Assembly: GCF_000420865.1 (NCBI RefSeq)
Contig: NZ_ATVT01000010.1
Coordinates: 62,001 to 126,000 of the forward strand
Direction: 5' to 3'
From: Butyrivibrio sp. XPD2006
GTDB lineage: Bacteria > Bacillota > Clostridia > Lachnospirales > Lachnospiraceae
DNA length: 64,000 nucleotides
Positions 28,340-38,212 of the stretch are shown here, in pieces; within the stretch, counting starts at the first letter, position 1, and the number at the start of each line of letters is the position of its first letter. The notes under the pieces are model-generated. The model did not search any database, was not told the DNA's origin, and saw only the letters and a list, made by a program, of their open reading frames with translations. A program made the translations under genes and the position numbers.

Positions 28340-29839
28340 ATGAATAGAATAAACGCATGGACAACTTATAATGCTACTCAGCTCAAGGCTGTTGATAAGT
28401 TTGCAGATCAGTACAAGGTATTCCTTGATAATTCCAAGACTGAGAGAGAAGCTATCGATACCATTGTCAATGAGATTGAGGCAGCAGGCTACAGAGAGCT
28501 TAATACTTTGATCGGAGGCAAGACCAAGCTTAAAAAGGGCGATAAGGTTTACTCCGTATGGATGAACAAGTCAATTGCCATGTTCCAGATCGGATCAGAT
28601 CCAATGGAAGCAGGTATGAACATCCTTGGTGCACACATTGATTCTCCAAGACTTGATGTTAAGCAGAACCCTCTTTACGAGGACAGCCAGATCGCATACC
28701 TTGATACACATTACTACGGCGGGATCAAGAAGTATCAGTATGTTGCAATGCCTCTTGCAATCCACGGCGTAATCGTTAAGACAGACGGCACAACAGTACA
28801 GCTTAATGTCGGTGAGGACGAGGATGATCCTGTATTCTTCGTATCAGACCTTCTTATTCACCTTGCTCAGGATCAGATGGCCAAAAAGGCTTCAAATGTT
28901 ATCGAGGGTGAAGCTCTTGACCTTATTGTAGGAAACAGACCTTTTGTGATCGAGAAGGATGAGAAGGAAAAGGCTGCCAAGAAGAATACAAAGCTCTCAG
29001 CAGGCGAGCAGTATGCAATCGATGCAGAGAAGGCAGAAAAGGATGAGAGTGGTAAGCTTTCAGGAGCTGTAAAGCGTGGAATCGTAGCAATCCTTAATGA
29101 CCTCTACGGAATCACAGAGGATGACTTCATTTCAGCTGAGCTTGAGATCGTTCCTGCAGGTAAGGCAAGAGATGCCGGCTTTGACAGATCAATGATCCTT
29201 GGATATGGACATGATGACAGGGTATGTGCTTATCCTTCAATGAGAGCTATCCTTGATGTCAAGAATGTAAAGAGAACATCCTGCTGTATCCTTGTTGATA
29301 AAGAGGAGATCGGATCAGTTGGCGCAACAGGCATGAGATCTCACTTCTTTGAGAATGCAGTTGCTGAGCTTATGAACCTTACGAAGGAAGGTTACAATGA
29401 CCTTGCCCTCAGAAGATGCCTTGCAAATTCCTGCATGCTCTCATCTGATGTTAACGCAGGCTTTGATCCTAGCTACGCTTCATGCTTTGAGAAAAAGAAT
29501 GCTTCCTATCTCGGAGGCGGACTTGTATTCAGCAAGTTTACAGGATCCCGTGGTAAGTCAGGTTCAAACGATGCAAACGCTGAGTTCATCGCAGAGATCA
29601 GAAAGGCTTACGAGAAGGACAAGATCGTTTATCAGACAGCTGAGCTTGGTAAGGTTGATGTCGGCGGCGGCGGAACCATCGCTTATATCCTTGCGCTCTA
29701 TGGTATGAACGTTATTGATGCCGGTGTTGCAGTTCTTAACATGCACGCACCATGGGAGGCTATCAGCAAGGCTGACCTTTACGAAGCATACAGAGGATAT
29801 GTATCATTCCTTCAGAACATTGATTTTAGAAACGAGTAA
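28340..29839 (+). CDS. apeB: M18 family aspartyl aminopeptidase
   Basis: 499 residues from the ATG at 28340 behind AAAGGAG; an in-frame upstream start falls inside the pheT terminator. Binuclear zinc ligands are visible in GAHIDSPRLDVKQNP, GHDDRVCAYPSM, DKEEIGSVGATGMRS (the catalytic Glu pair) and the C-terminal NMHAPWEA. The family removes N-terminal acidic residues from peptides in the cytoplasm. queA follows after 11 bases, so the two may share a transcript. Confidence 0.93.
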   Translation: MNRINAWTTYNATQLKAVDKFADQYKVFLDNSKTEREAIDTIVNEIEAAGYRELNTLIGGKTKLKKGDKVYSVWMNKSIAMFQIGSDPMEAGMNILGAHIDSPRLDVKQNPLYEDSQIAYLDTHYYGGIKKYQYVAMPLAIHGVIVKTDGTTVQLNVGEDEDDPVFFVSDLLIHLAQDQMAKKASNVIEGEALDLIVGNRPFVIEKDEKEKAAKKNTKLSAGEQYAIDAEKAEKDESGKLSGAVKRGIVAILNDLYGITEDDFISAELEIVPAGKARDAGFDRSMILGYGHDDRVCAYPSMRAILDVKNVKRTSCCILVDKEEIGSVGATGMRSHFFENAVAELMNLTKEGYNDLALRRCLANSCMLSSDVNAGFDPSYASCFEKKNASYLGGGLVFSKFTGSRGKSGSNDANAEFIAEIRKAYEKDKIVYQTAELGKVDVGGGGTIAYILALYGMNVIDAGVAVLNMHAPWEAISKADLYEAYRGYVSFLQNIDFRNE

Positions 29840-29850
29840 TATAGAAAATA

Positions 29851-30912
29851 ATGAGTGAAAACAAAGAAATTGGACTGAGTACAGCGGATTACTACTTCGA
29901 TCTTCCACAGGAACTTATTGCACAGGATCCTCTTTTAAGAAGAGATGAGTGCAGACTTCTTACTGTGGATAAAAAGACCGGAGAAGTAGAGCATCACGTA
30001 TTCAGCGAGATAATTAACTATTTAGAGCCCGGGGACTGCCTTGTTCTCAATAATACCAAGGTTATCCCTGCAAGGCTTCTTGGTGTCAAGGAAGAAACAG
30101 GCGCTGCGGTAGAGATTCTGCTTCTTAAGAGAAGAGGAGCAGATCTCTGGGAGTGCCTTGTTAAGCCGGGCAAAAAGCTCCGCCCGGGAGCAAGAGTAAG
30201 CTTTGGCGATGGTATCCTCACCGCGGAGATAACTGAGGTTGTAGAAGACGGTAACAGACTGGTAAAGTTCTTTTACGATGGAATATGGGAAGAGGTTTTG
30301 GATAAACTCGGCGAGATGCCGCTTCCTCCCTACATCACCCACAAGCTTCAGGACAAGAACATGTACCAGACGGTATATGCCAAGTATGACGGATCGGCAG
30401 CAGCCCCTACAGCCGGACTTCATTTTACCAATGAGCTTCTTCAGAAAATTCAGGATAAGGGTGTTGATCTTGCGTTTGTAACTCTTCATGTTGGTCTGGG
30501 TACCTTCAGACCGGTCAAGGTTACCAATGTCAAGGAACACATAATGCATTCCGAGTGGTATCAGGTTACAGCTGAGGCTGCTGAGAAGATTAATAAGGCA
30601 AAAGAGTCAGGTCACAGAGTTATCTGCGTCGGCACCACCAGCTGCAGGACCATTGAGAGCGCAGCTGATGAAAACGGAAGACTTACGGAGAAATCCGATG
30701 ATACCTCAATCTTTATCTATCCGGGATATAAGTTTAAGGTAACAGACTGTCTTATCACTAATTTCCATCTTCCGGAGTCAACCCTTGTCATGCTGGTTTC
30801 TGCACTGGCAGGCAGAGAGCATGTACTTGCAGCTTATGATGAGGCTATTCGCGAGAGATACAGGTTCTTTTCTTTCGGCGATGCATGCTTTTTCTATGAC
30901 AAAGAGCATTAG
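29851..30912 (+). CDS. queA: S-adenosylmethionine:tRNA ribosyltransferase-isomerase
   Basis: 353 residues, normal family length. Characteristic segments are [15 protein letters not shown] at the start, [35 protein letters not shown] and, near the end, [19 protein letters not shown]. It transfers and rearranges the ribose of SAM onto preQ1-modified tRNA to make epoxyqueuosine. No other queuosine gene is adjacent. It follows the M18 peptidase closely. Confidence 0.97.
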   Translation: MSENKEIGLSTADYYFDLPQELIAQDPLLRRDECRLLTVDKKTGEVEHHVFSEIINYLEPGDCLVLNNTKVIPARLLGVKEETGAAVEILLLKRRGADLWECLVKPGKKLRPGARVSFGDGILTAEITEVVEDGNRLVKFFYDGIWEEVLDKLGEMPLPPYITHKLQDKNMYQTVYAKYDGSAAAPTAGLHFTNELLQKIQDKGVDLAFVTLHVGLGTFRPVKVTNVKEHIMHSEWYQVTAEAAEKINKAKESGHRVICVGTTSCRTIESAADENGRLTEKSDDTSIFIYPGYKFKVTDCLITNFHLPESTLVMLVSALAGREHVLAAYDEAIRERYRFFSFGDACFFYDKEH

Positions 30913-30979
30913 AGCATTAAATGTGTTAGAATAAAAGAAGCTAGGTTACTATCAATTCTTCAACATATGGGGGTGCATA

Positions 30980-31336
30980 ATGGAAGAAAAGAGAAAACAC
31001 AAAAGGCTTGGACTTACCGGAGAACTTATTCTCAAGAAACTTGGTGGAAATGACGAGGCACAGCCCGCTCAGATTGAGATCCATGACTGTTCAAGAGACG
31101 GTATCGGATTTTCAACTGATGTTCAGCTGACTATCGGAAACAATTACGAGGCTAACTTGACTCTTTGGACCAAGGAAGTTCTTCATGTATTTATACAGAT
31201 AGTAAGAGCTGCCAAGGTTGGCGACGTATTCCAGTACGGCGGAATATTCATCGGAATGCCTGATGCAGACATTATGAGAATACAGGTCTATGAGACTGTA
31301 GAAGACCAGCTAAAGGAACAGGAAAACAATTCATGA
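30980..31336 (+). CDS. PilZ-domain cyclic-di-GMP receptor
   Basis: 118 residues, a single stand-alone PilZ domain. The two ligand motifs are present: basic RKHKR at 5-9 and DCSRDG at 36-41 (the D/NxSxxG motif). It should bind cyclic-di-GMP in the cytoplasm. Its stop overlaps the start of a UDP-sugar dehydrogenase gene (ATGA, 31333-31336), so the two are translationally coupled. That suggests the receptor acts on production of a uronic-acid polysaccharide. The GGDEF and EAL proteins encoded upstream could set the signal. Confidence 0.85.
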   Translation: MEEKRKHKRLGLTGELILKKLGGNDEAQPAQIEIHDCSRDGIGFSTDVQLTIGNNYEANLTLWTKEVLHVFIQIVRAAKVGDVFQYGGIFIGMPDADIMRIQVYETVEDQLKEQENNS

Positions 31337-32517
31337 AAATAGCAGTAGTAGGAACAGGATATGTAGGATTATCCAATTCGGTCCTTTTATCTCAGTATAA
31401 CGATGTAACAGCAGTTGACGTTATACCTGAAAAAGTAGAAATGATAAATAACAGGAAATCTCCAATTGTAGACAAGGAGATCGAGGAGTATTTATCGACT
31501 AAGGAGTTAAGACTCCGTGCAACACTTAATGCTTCGGAAGCCTATGAAGATGCAGATTTTGTAATTATATCGACTCCTACAAACTATGACGAGAAGCTCA
31601 ATTACTTTGACACATCTTCAGTCCTCAGCGTTGTTGACCAGGTCAGGAAAGAGAATCCCGATGCATACATCATTATCAAGTCAACAATACCTGTAGGATA
31701 TACAGAGGAGTTGTCAGAGACATATCATACGGATCATATTATGTTTTCTCCCGAGTTCTTGAGAGAGGGACATGCGCTGTATGATAACCTTTATCCGTCC
31801 AGAATAATTGTCGGATACAACATGGAGAGCGAGGAAGCAGCTGAGAAGGCCCACATGTTTGCGGATCTTCTAAGGCAGGGAGCACTCAAAGAGAATGTCA
31901 GCGTTCTGTTTATGAACAGTACTGAGGCTGAATCTGTTAAGCTCTTTGCCAATACATATCTGGCACTTCGTGTATCGTTCTTTAACGAGCTTGATACCTA
32001 TGCAGAGGTGAGAGGCCTCAACACCAGAAATATCATTGACGGTGTTTGTCTTGATCCGAGAGTAGGTAATTTCTATAACAATCCATCCTTTGGATATGGC
32101 GGATACTGCCTGCCCAAGGATACCAAGCAGCTCCTTGCCAACTATGAGGATGTTCCCAACAACCTCATTACGGCCATTGTAGATGCCAACAGGACCAGGA
32201 AGGACTTTATTGCTGACAGAGTATGGGCCCTTCACCCCAATAAGGTTGGTGTATACAGACTTACTATGAAGGCAGGCTCGGATAACTTCAGACAGTCAGC
32301 CATCCAGGGCATCATGAAGCGTATCAAGTCAAGAGGTATCGAATGCGTGGTTTATGAGCCAACTTTAAAGGATGATGATTTCTTCAATTCAAGAGTTGAG
32401 AGAGATCTTGATAAGTTCAAGAAAGAATGTGATTTCATCATCGCAAACCGCCTTACAGACGAGCTCAAGGACGTGGTGGACAAGGTTTACACAAGGGATC
32501 TGTTCGGTAATGAATAA
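31333..32517 (+). CDS. ugd: UDP-glucose 6-dehydrogenase
   Basis: 394 residues, close to the compact E. coli-type Ugd. The NAD-binding loop GTGYVGLSN is at 7-15, STIPVGYT is at 118-124, and the catalytic cysteine Cys259 lies in [14 protein letters not shown]. It oxidises UDP-glucose to UDP-glucuronate in two steps, a precursor of acidic polysaccharides. It overlaps the PilZ gene by 4 bases and is followed by a terminator, so the two-gene unit is complete. No glycosyltransferases are adjacent; the polymer genes must lie elsewhere. Confidence 0.92.
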   Translation: MKIAVVGTGYVGLSNSVLLSQYNDVTAVDVIPEKVEMINNRKSPIVDKEIEEYLSTKELRLRATLNASEAYEDADFVIISTPTNYDEKLNYFDTSSVLSVVDQVRKENPDAYIIIKSTIPVGYTEELSETYHTDHIMFSPEFLREGHALYDNLYPSRIIVGYNMESEEAAEKAHMFADLLRQGALKENVSVLFMNSTEAESVKLFANTYLALRVSFFNELDTYAEVRGLNTRNIIDGVCLDPRVGNFYNNPSFGYGGYCLPKDTKQLLANYEDVPNNLITAIVDANRTRKDFIADRVWALHPNKVGVYRLTMKAGSDNFRQSAIQGIMKRIKSRGIECVVYEPTLKDDDFFNSRVERDLDKFKKECDFIIANRLTDELKDVVDKVYTRDLFGNE

Positions 32518-32528
32518 AGAATTGATTG

Positions 32529-32560
32529 GCCTCCTTGGCAGATAACCAAGGAGGCTTTTT
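32529..32560 (+). terminator. Intrinsic terminator after ugd
   Basis: GCCTCCTTGG (32529-32538) is perfectly complementary to CCAAGGAGGC (32546-32555), followed by five T. Confidence 0.93.
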
Positions 32561-32573
32561 GGTAAAAGGGACT

Positions 32574-33620
32574 ATGGAAGAGAAGCACAAGAGAAGAGTT
32601 CACTACTCGGGCAAGTACCCGAAGAAATTTGAAGAAAAATATAAGGAACAGAATCCTGAGAAGTATGCGGATACAATAGCCCATGTAATTTCCAAGGGCT
32701 CAACTCCTGCAGGAATGCACATTTCCATTATGGTAAAAGAGATCCTGGAGGTCCTTAGGATACAGCCCGGAGAGCAGGGACTTGACTGTACCCTTGGCTA
32801 TGGCGGACATACCAGGAAGATGCTGGAAGAGCTCAATGGAAGCGGCTGTGTATACGGTCTGGATGTAGACCCGATAGAATCAAAAAAGACTGTAGAAAGG
32901 CTGCGGGATGCAGGCTTTGATGAGGACAGATTTAAGTTCAGACTCATCAACTTTGCCAATATAGATAAAGTCTGCGAAGAAGCAGGTAAATTTGATTTTG
33001 TACTGGCGGATCTTGGTGTTTCTTCTATGCAGATAGATGATCCGAAGAGGGGCTTTTCATACAAGATTGACGGACCCCTTGACCTTCGTCTTGATCCAGA
33101 GCACGGAGAGTCTGCAGCAGAGAGACTTCACAACATCACAAGGGATGAGTTTGTGGGAATGCTTATAGAAAACTCCGACGAGCCCTATGCAGAGGAGATT
33201 GCAGACAAGGTCTTTTCTCTGATGAAGAAGGGCGATGCCATGGATACAACAACAGCTCTCAGAGAGGCTATTGAAGCTGCTCTTTGGAAGGTTCCGAAGG
33301 AAGAGAAGAAGGACGCTGTCAAAAAGAGCTGTGCCAGAGTATTTCAGGCCCTGAGAATAGATGTAAACAGTGAATTTGAAGTGCTGTATTCATTTCTTGA
33401 AAAGCTTCCGGGTATCTTAAATCCGGGAGCAAGAGTAGCCATCCTTACCTTCCACTCGGGAGAGGACAGGCTGGTAAAGAAATCTTTTAAGGCATTATAC
33501 AAAGAAGGAATATACAGCGAGATCTCAGAGGATGTCACAAGACCCTCCGCTGAGGAACAGAGGATAAACCCAAGGAGCAAGTCTACCAAGCTAAGGTGGG
33601 CTATACGTAGTACGCAATAA
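32574..33620 (+). CDS. RsmH-like 16S rRNA C1402 N4-methyltransferase, divergent copy
   Basis: 348 residues from the ATG at 32574; an in-frame TTG at 32526 would lie across the ugd terminator. Segments TLGYGGHTRKMLEEL (SAM loop), DLGVSSMQIDDPKRGFSY and DGPLDLRLDP identify the MraW/RsmH family. Two points differ from canonical RsmH: an extra basic N-terminal stretch of about 60 residues, and FHSGEDRLVK where the family usually has FHSLEDR. It is also not in a division/cell-wall (mraZ-ftsL) cluster. It may be a second copy with another target. The MATE gene starts 2 bases after the stop. Confidence 0.8.
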   Translation: MEEKHKRRVHYSGKYPKKFEEKYKEQNPEKYADTIAHVISKGSTPAGMHISIMVKEILEVLRIQPGEQGLDCTLGYGGHTRKMLEELNGSGCVYGLDVDPIESKKTVERLRDAGFDEDRFKFRLINFANIDKVCEEAGKFDFVLADLGVSSMQIDDPKRGFSYKIDGPLDLRLDPEHGESAAERLHNITRDEFVGMLIENSDEPYAEEIADKVFSLMKKGDAMDTTTALREAIEAALWKVPKEEKKDAVKKSCARVFQALRIDVNSEFEVLYSFLEKLPGILNPGARVAILTFHSGEDRLVKKSFKALYKEGIYSEISEDVTRPSAEEQRINPRSKSTKLRWAIRSTQ

Positions 33621-33622
33621 CA

Positions 33623-34963
33623 ATGAATGACAATAAAATGTTTTATAGAAATCTAATAAGAATATCACTGCCAATTGCTCTCCAGAGCCTGATGCTGGCG
33701 CTGGTGGCAGCTTGTGATGCCCTGATGCTCGGACGTGTTGCTCAGGCTCAGATGACGGCAGTTTCTCTTGCCACTCAGATCCAGTTTGTGCAGAATATGT
33801 TCCTCTCGGCTGCAACAGCTGCCGGAGCTATTCTTGGTGCACAGTATTGGGGAAAGGGCGATAAGAGGACCCTGGAAGACATATTTGACCTGATGCTGAT
33901 GTTCTGCGGAATGGTATCAATACTGTTTTTTACAGCGTGTGAGTTTTGCCCCGGGGCACTCATGTCCATATTTGCAGGGGATAAAGAGCTGATTGCCATT
34001 GGTAGTTCATACCTTAGAATAGCCGGCTGGTCATACCTTATAACAGGTGTATCCCAGTGCTACCTTACTATCATGAAGGTAACTGAGAATGTAAAGGCCG
34101 GAGCACTCATAAGCTCAGCAGCGGTAGTGATCAACATTGCTTTTAATGCAGTACTTATCTTCGGGCTTTTCGGACTTCCTGCCATGGAAGCAAAGGGAGC
34201 AGCTCTGGCAACAACTATCGCAAGAGTCATAGAGCTTTCGATATGTCTTTTGATATCGACAAAGAGCACCTATATAAGGCCTGCCCTTGGGCGTATGTTT
34301 TCTTTGTCAAAAGACCTTGTGAAGGACTTTTTCAGACAGTGCCTGCCTCTCATGGGAGGTGGCCTTTGCTGGGGAGTAGGCTTTACGTCATACACAGCAA
34401 TAATGGGACACATGGGTGTCGATGCAGCAGCTGCCAATTCCGTAGCTGCGGTGGTAAGAGACCTTGTGTGCTGTATGTGTAACGGTATAGGAAGTGCTGC
34501 AGGAATCATTGTGGGCAATGAGCTTGGCGCCGGAAGGCTTGAGCTTGGCAAAAAATATGGAATCAAACTGACTAAACTATCGTTTGTGATAGGATTTATT
34601 TCAACGGGAATTGTTCTGGCGGTTACGCCACTTGTGGTCAATGGAGTGATCCTTACCGACAAGGCTCGTGACTATCTTATCTGGATGATGGTCATCATGT
34701 CTTTTTACATGATAGGAAGATGCGTAAACACAGTGACTATAAACGGTGTCCTGGACGGCGGAGGAGATACGCTTTTTGACCTCTACAGCCTTATTGTATG
34801 CATGTGGATGATAGCGATCCCTCTGGCACTGTGCGGAGCCTTTGTATTCCACTGGTCACCTTTGGCGGTCTATGCATGCACCTGCCTGGATGAAGTAGGC
34901 AAGATCCCGTGGGTTATGATAAGAGTCAGAAAGTATAAATGGGTCAAAGACCTTACGAGATAA
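33623..34963 (+). CDS. MATE family efflux transporter
   Basis: 446 residues with about twelve membrane helices in two similar halves. Family features are LIRISLPIALQSLM at the start, DALMLGRV, and in the second half GIGSAAGIIVGNELGAG. Such proteins export drugs or metabolites in exchange for Na+ or H+. It starts 2 bases after the RsmH-like gene, so the two are probably co-transcribed; no substrate can be deduced. The M42 peptidase gene follows after 14 bases. Confidence 0.92.
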   Translation: MNDNKMFYRNLIRISLPIALQSLMLALVAACDALMLGRVAQAQMTAVSLATQIQFVQNMFLSAATAAGAILGAQYWGKGDKRTLEDIFDLMLMFCGMVSILFFTACEFCPGALMSIFAGDKELIAIGSSYLRIAGWSYLITGVSQCYLTIMKVTENVKAGALISSAAVVINIAFNAVLIFGLFGLPAMEAKGAALATTIARVIELSICLLISTKSTYIRPALGRMFSLSKDLVKDFFRQCLPLMGGGLCWGVGFTSYTAIMGHMGVDAAAANSVAAVVRDLVCCMCNGIGSAAGIIVGNELGAGRLELGKKYGIKLTKLSFVIGFISTGIVLAVTPLVVNGVILTDKARDYLIWMMVIMSFYMIGRCVNTVTINGVLDGGGDTLFDLYSLIVCMWMIAIPLALCGAFVFHWSPLAVYACTCLDEVGKIPWVMIRVRKYKWVKDLTR

Positions 34964-34977
34964 CAAGGAGAACAGAT

Positions 34978-36024
34978 ATGAAAATGATACAGCTAAATAA
35001 ATACACAGACTTTATTGTAGAGAAGACAACGGAGCTCTTAAACATTGATTCACCAACAGGCTATACTGAGGAAGCAGCAGCCTGGGTTAAGAAGGAATTT
35101 GAGAGCCTTGGATTTAAAACTAAAACAACCAATAAGGGCGGAATCATTGTTGATCTTACAGGCAAGGATAAGAATAACGGCCTTCTTCTCGAGGCTCACA
35201 CTGATACCCTTGGCGGAATGGTTGCTACCATCAAGGATAACGGAAGACTTCAGCTGACTAACCTTGGCGGAATGAATCCCAACAACGCTGAGACAGAAAA
35301 TGTCAGAGTTGTGACCAAGTTTGACGGCATCTACGAAGGTACCTTCCAGCTCAACAATGCGTCAATCCATGTAAACGGAGAGTATGACGACACCAAGAGA
35401 ACCTGGGAGAACTGTGAAGTTGTTCTTGATGAAGATGTTAAGAAAAAAGAGGATACAGAGAAGCTTGGAATCTCAGTTGGCGATATCGTATGCTTTGAGC
35501 CTAATGTGAGAGTTACAAAGTCGGGATATATCAAGTCAAGATTTCTTGATGATAAGCTCAGTGTAGGTATTCTTCTTGGTCTTGCCAAGTATATCAAGGA
35601 TAAAAAGGTTACTCCCAAAAGAGCCCTTTATGCGCATATTACTGTGTTTGAGGAGGTTGGCCACGGCGGAAGCGGAAGCGTACCGGAAGGATGTACAGAG
35701 GCTATTTCGGTGGATATGGGATGTGTCGGTGATGGACTTACATGCACCGAGAAGCAGGTTTCTATCTGCGCCAAGGACAGCGGAGGCCCCTACTCCTATG
35801 ACATCGTTAAGGGACTTGTTACAGCGGCCAAAGAGAGTGGCGCAGACTACGCAGTTGATATCTATCCTCACTACGGAAGCGACGTTGAGGCTACATTAAG
35901 ATCCGGTGTTGATCTTAAGCACGGACTTATCGGTGCCGGCGTTTATGCTTCCCACGGCTATGAGAGAAGCCACAGGGACGGAGCAGAGAACGTACTTCGC
36001 CTTCTTATCGGATATGCACTTTAA
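34978..36024 (+). CDS. M42 family metallopeptidase
   Basis: 348 residues from the ATG at 34978 behind AAGGAGAA; an in-frame start at 34939 lies inside the MATE gene. Metal-binding segments are LLLEAHTDTLGG (His), FLDDKLSVG (bridging Asp), FEEVGHGGSG (Glu pair, catalytic and ligand), SVDMGCVG (Asp) and ASHGYERSH (His). The family forms large tetrahedral aminopeptidases or glutamyl/cellulase-like hydrolases that act on peptides in the cytoplasm. It probably belongs to the RsmH-MATE-M42-TIM barrel transcript. Confidence 0.92.
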   Translation: MKMIQLNKYTDFIVEKTTELLNIDSPTGYTEEAAAWVKKEFESLGFKTKTTNKGGIIVDLTGKDKNNGLLLEAHTDTLGGMVATIKDNGRLQLTNLGGMNPNNAETENVRVVTKFDGIYEGTFQLNNASIHVNGEYDDTKRTWENCEVVLDEDVKKKEDTEKLGISVGDIVCFEPNVRVTKSGYIKSRFLDDKLSVGILLGLAKYIKDKKVTPKRALYAHITVFEEVGHGGSGSVPEGCTEAISVDMGCVGDGLTCTEKQVSICAKDSGGPYSYDIVKGLVTAAKESGADYAVDIYPHYGSDVEATLRSGVDLKHGLIGAGVYASHGYERSHRDGAENVLRLLIGYAL

Positions 36025-36049
36025 GATTTAATGTACGGGGGTACAGCTT

Positions 36050-36967
36050 ATGGGTAAAAGAATCTTAAACAGCTTTGCAAGCGATTTTGAGAAAATGGGT
36101 AAAAAGGAGCTCCTCAGCGCTATAGCTGAGAGCGAGGGAAGAACTATTATAACTGAGTGTATCGGTATGTTTACACCTCAGTGTGAGGACGTATCCAATG
36201 CTGAGCTCTGTGCAGCTTTTGGTTCAGACTTTATTCTCTGCAATATCTTTGATGTCTGGAACCCTGATGTTAAGGGACTTCCTGAGCATAAGGCAGAGGA
36301 TACGGCGCGCCTGATAAAAGAACTGACCGGCCTTCCTCTTGCTATCAATCTCGAACCGGGTAAGATCATTGAAGGCTCTGACAACCCCTGGGCTCTTACA
36401 AAGGGGCGCATTGCCAATGCGGAGAATGCTGTTCGTGCCAGAGACATGGGAGTCAACATGATCCTGATAACCGGTAATCCGGGTATCGGTGTAACCAACG
36501 AAGGTATTCTTAATGCGATCAGAGAGATAAAAGAAGCTGTCGGAGATGATATGATCATTGCCTCCGGCAAGATGCATGCAGCGGGCATTATCACAGAGGG
36601 TGCGGATGCTATCCTTACTATGGAAGATATCGACGCCTTTGCTGAGGCCGGTGCTGATATCATTCTTCTTCCTGCGCCGGGAACTGTTCCCGGAATCACT
36701 GTGGAATGGGCAAGGGAGAGAGTAAGCTATATCCATAAAAAGGGCAGACTCTCCATGACTGCCATCGGAACCAGCCAGGAGGGTACTGATGAGGAGACCA
36801 TCAAGCAGATTGCTATTATGTGCAAACAGACAGGAACAGATATACATCACATAGGAGACAGTGGTCATCCCGGTATTGCTGCGCCTAAGAACATCATGGC
36901 CTACAGCATCAGTATTCGAGGCATTCGTCATACCTATCACCGTATGGCAGCAAGTGCTAGAAGATAA
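36050..36967 (+). CDS. TIM-barrel protein of unknown function (DUF7916-like)
   Basis: 305 residues, soluble. The repeated beta-alpha pattern (LAINLEPGKI, GVNMILITGNPGIGVTN, MIIASGKMHAAG, GADIILLPAPGTVPGIT, then TGTDIHHIGDSGHPG) reads as a TIM barrel with phosphate-binding style loops. Similar proteins were annotated as PEP phosphonomutase or HAD-like, and are now grouped, as I recall, in DUF7916. I cannot assign a reaction. The gene follows the M42 peptidase by 25 bases with a GGGGG binding site, and converges on the AraC-type regulator gene. Confidence 0.6.
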   Translation: MGKRILNSFASDFEKMGKKELLSAIAESEGRTIITECIGMFTPQCEDVSNAELCAAFGSDFILCNIFDVWNPDVKGLPEHKAEDTARLIKELTGLPLAINLEPGKIIEGSDNPWALTKGRIANAENAVRARDMGVNMILITGNPGIGVTNEGILNAIREIKEAVGDDMIIASGKMHAAGIITEGADAILTMEDIDAFAEAGADIILLPAPGTVPGITVEWARERVSYIHKKGRLSMTAIGTSQEGTDEETIKQIAIMCKQTGTDIHHIGDSGHPGIAAPKNIMAYSISIRGIRHTYHRMAASARR

Positions 36968-36983
36968 GCTGAGCAGAGAAAAA

Positions 36984-38183
36984 TCACTTCTTCTGACTCT
37001 TCCTGTATTCCTTTGGAGTCATTTTGTATTTGGCTTTAAAAACATTCTGAAAGTAGCTCTGGGTTGAGAAACACAGATACTCGCTTATCTCACTGATAGT
37101 CTTGTCGGTATAGGTTAGAAGGCTCTTAGCTTCTTCCAGTTTGCGGCGCATTATATAAGAGCTGATATTAAAACCAAGCTCTCTCTTAAACTTTTTGGAC
37201 AGAGTAGTTCTGTCCATGTTCAGGTGCTTTGCAATCTCTTCTACAGAGATATTCTGGTTTACATGATTTGCAATAAACTGGATTGCGAGATAGATGTCCT
37301 CAGGCATGCCTTTTGGTATCCTGGCCTCTGCCACGCGGCTTGTAAAATCAATGGCTGCTGTGGCATTTAGAGCCAGTATGGAAGCCTGATCGGACATCTT
37401 TTCTGCTTCCTGGATATATGAGTCAGAGAGCTGATAAGCTGTTTCTATATCAAGGCCTCCTGCTATTGCTCGACGTGTAGCTATAGCAGTGGTTGATATG
37501 AAAATGTTTTTGGCCTGGCGAAGCGAATCATTGGAAGTACGACCTTCTGTAAAAGAGGGCACTTGCTGAATGAAATGCTGAAGACCGTTTACGTCACCTC
37601 TTTCTATATAGCCATAGTATTGTTGTTCAAAAAAGTAAGTGTCATGGAACTGCGACTGTTCTTTATTTTCGACCAGAGCGTCTGCATGATGTTTTCCCAC
37701 GCGTTGTTCTTTTGTCTTATCTGTAAAACCGAAGTATTCAAATATATCTACAATATTCCCGTTTAATTCTTTATTTAAGAGAGCCATTATGTTTAGAAGC
37801 TGAGAGACGGTAAAACTGGGAGTTTTGTCGTAAAAATCCCATATCTGTTCTTTATAGTCTATCGGCAGAGAGTAGCTGGCAATCAGTGAGTCTATATCTG
37901 TTTCTGAGAGAATTGTTGTGGATACAGGTCCTATTATGATGTCCATATCTTTTGTATCACTCTTTATAATACCCACGTGCAAAAACTCTTTTGTAGAAAA
38001 ATAGTTAAGTGAAGCCTCTTTGAAAACAATATTGTTTCTGTATGCGACTATAAAGTCTACAGGTAATTCATTATTCGGTATTGAGCATATACAGTTATTG
38101 TTCTCAAATAAGTGAATAGGCATGAATGTAGAATTATAGATTATCTGTAAGGTGTTTATAAGCTCTTTTGTATAGTCTTTCAT
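36984..38183 (-). CDS. AraC family transcriptional regulator of the glycoside locus
   Basis: 399 residues. The C-terminal 100 residues form the double helix-turn-helix: NISVEEIAKHLNMDRTTLSKKFKRE would be the first helix pair, and TISEISEYLCFSTQSYFQNVFK with the MTPKEYRK ending is the second (quoted segments shortened here to their cores: MDRTTLSKKFKRE, FSTQSYFQNVFK). The N-terminal 290 residues probably sense the inducer and oligomerise; I recognise no standard cupin motif. It is divergent from the GPH symporter gene, and a pair of 20-base-spaced direct repeats lies between the two genes. It is most likely an activator of the downstream transporter and hydrolases. Confidence 0.88.
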   Translation of the reverse strand: MKDYTKELINTLQIIYNSTFMPIHLFENNNCICSIPNNELPVDFIVAYRNNIVFKEASLNYFSTKEFLHVGIIKSDTKDMDIIIGPVSTTILSETDIDSLIASYSLPIDYKEQIWDFYDKTPSFTVSQLLNIMALLNKELNGNIVDIFEYFGFTDKTKEQRVGKHHADALVENKEQSQFHDTYFFEQQYYGYIERGDVNGLQHFIQQVPSFTEGRTSNDSLRQAKNIFISTTAIATRRAIAGGLDIETAYQLSDSYIQEAEKMSDQASILALNATAAIDFTSRVAEARIPKGMPEDIYLAIQFIANHVNQNISVEEIAKHLNMDRTTLSKKFKRELGFNISSYIMRRKLEEAKSLLTYTDKTISEISEYLCFSTQSYFQNVFKAKYKMTPKEYRKSQKK

Positions 38184-38212
38184 ATGTTGATCACCAATGA
38201 ATTAAATCAGCA

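Noticed and set aside
36178-36940. Two long minus-strand frames (173 and 238 codons)
   Set aside because: Both are antisense to the TIM-barrel gene, which has a good binding site and structured motifs; they are composition effects.
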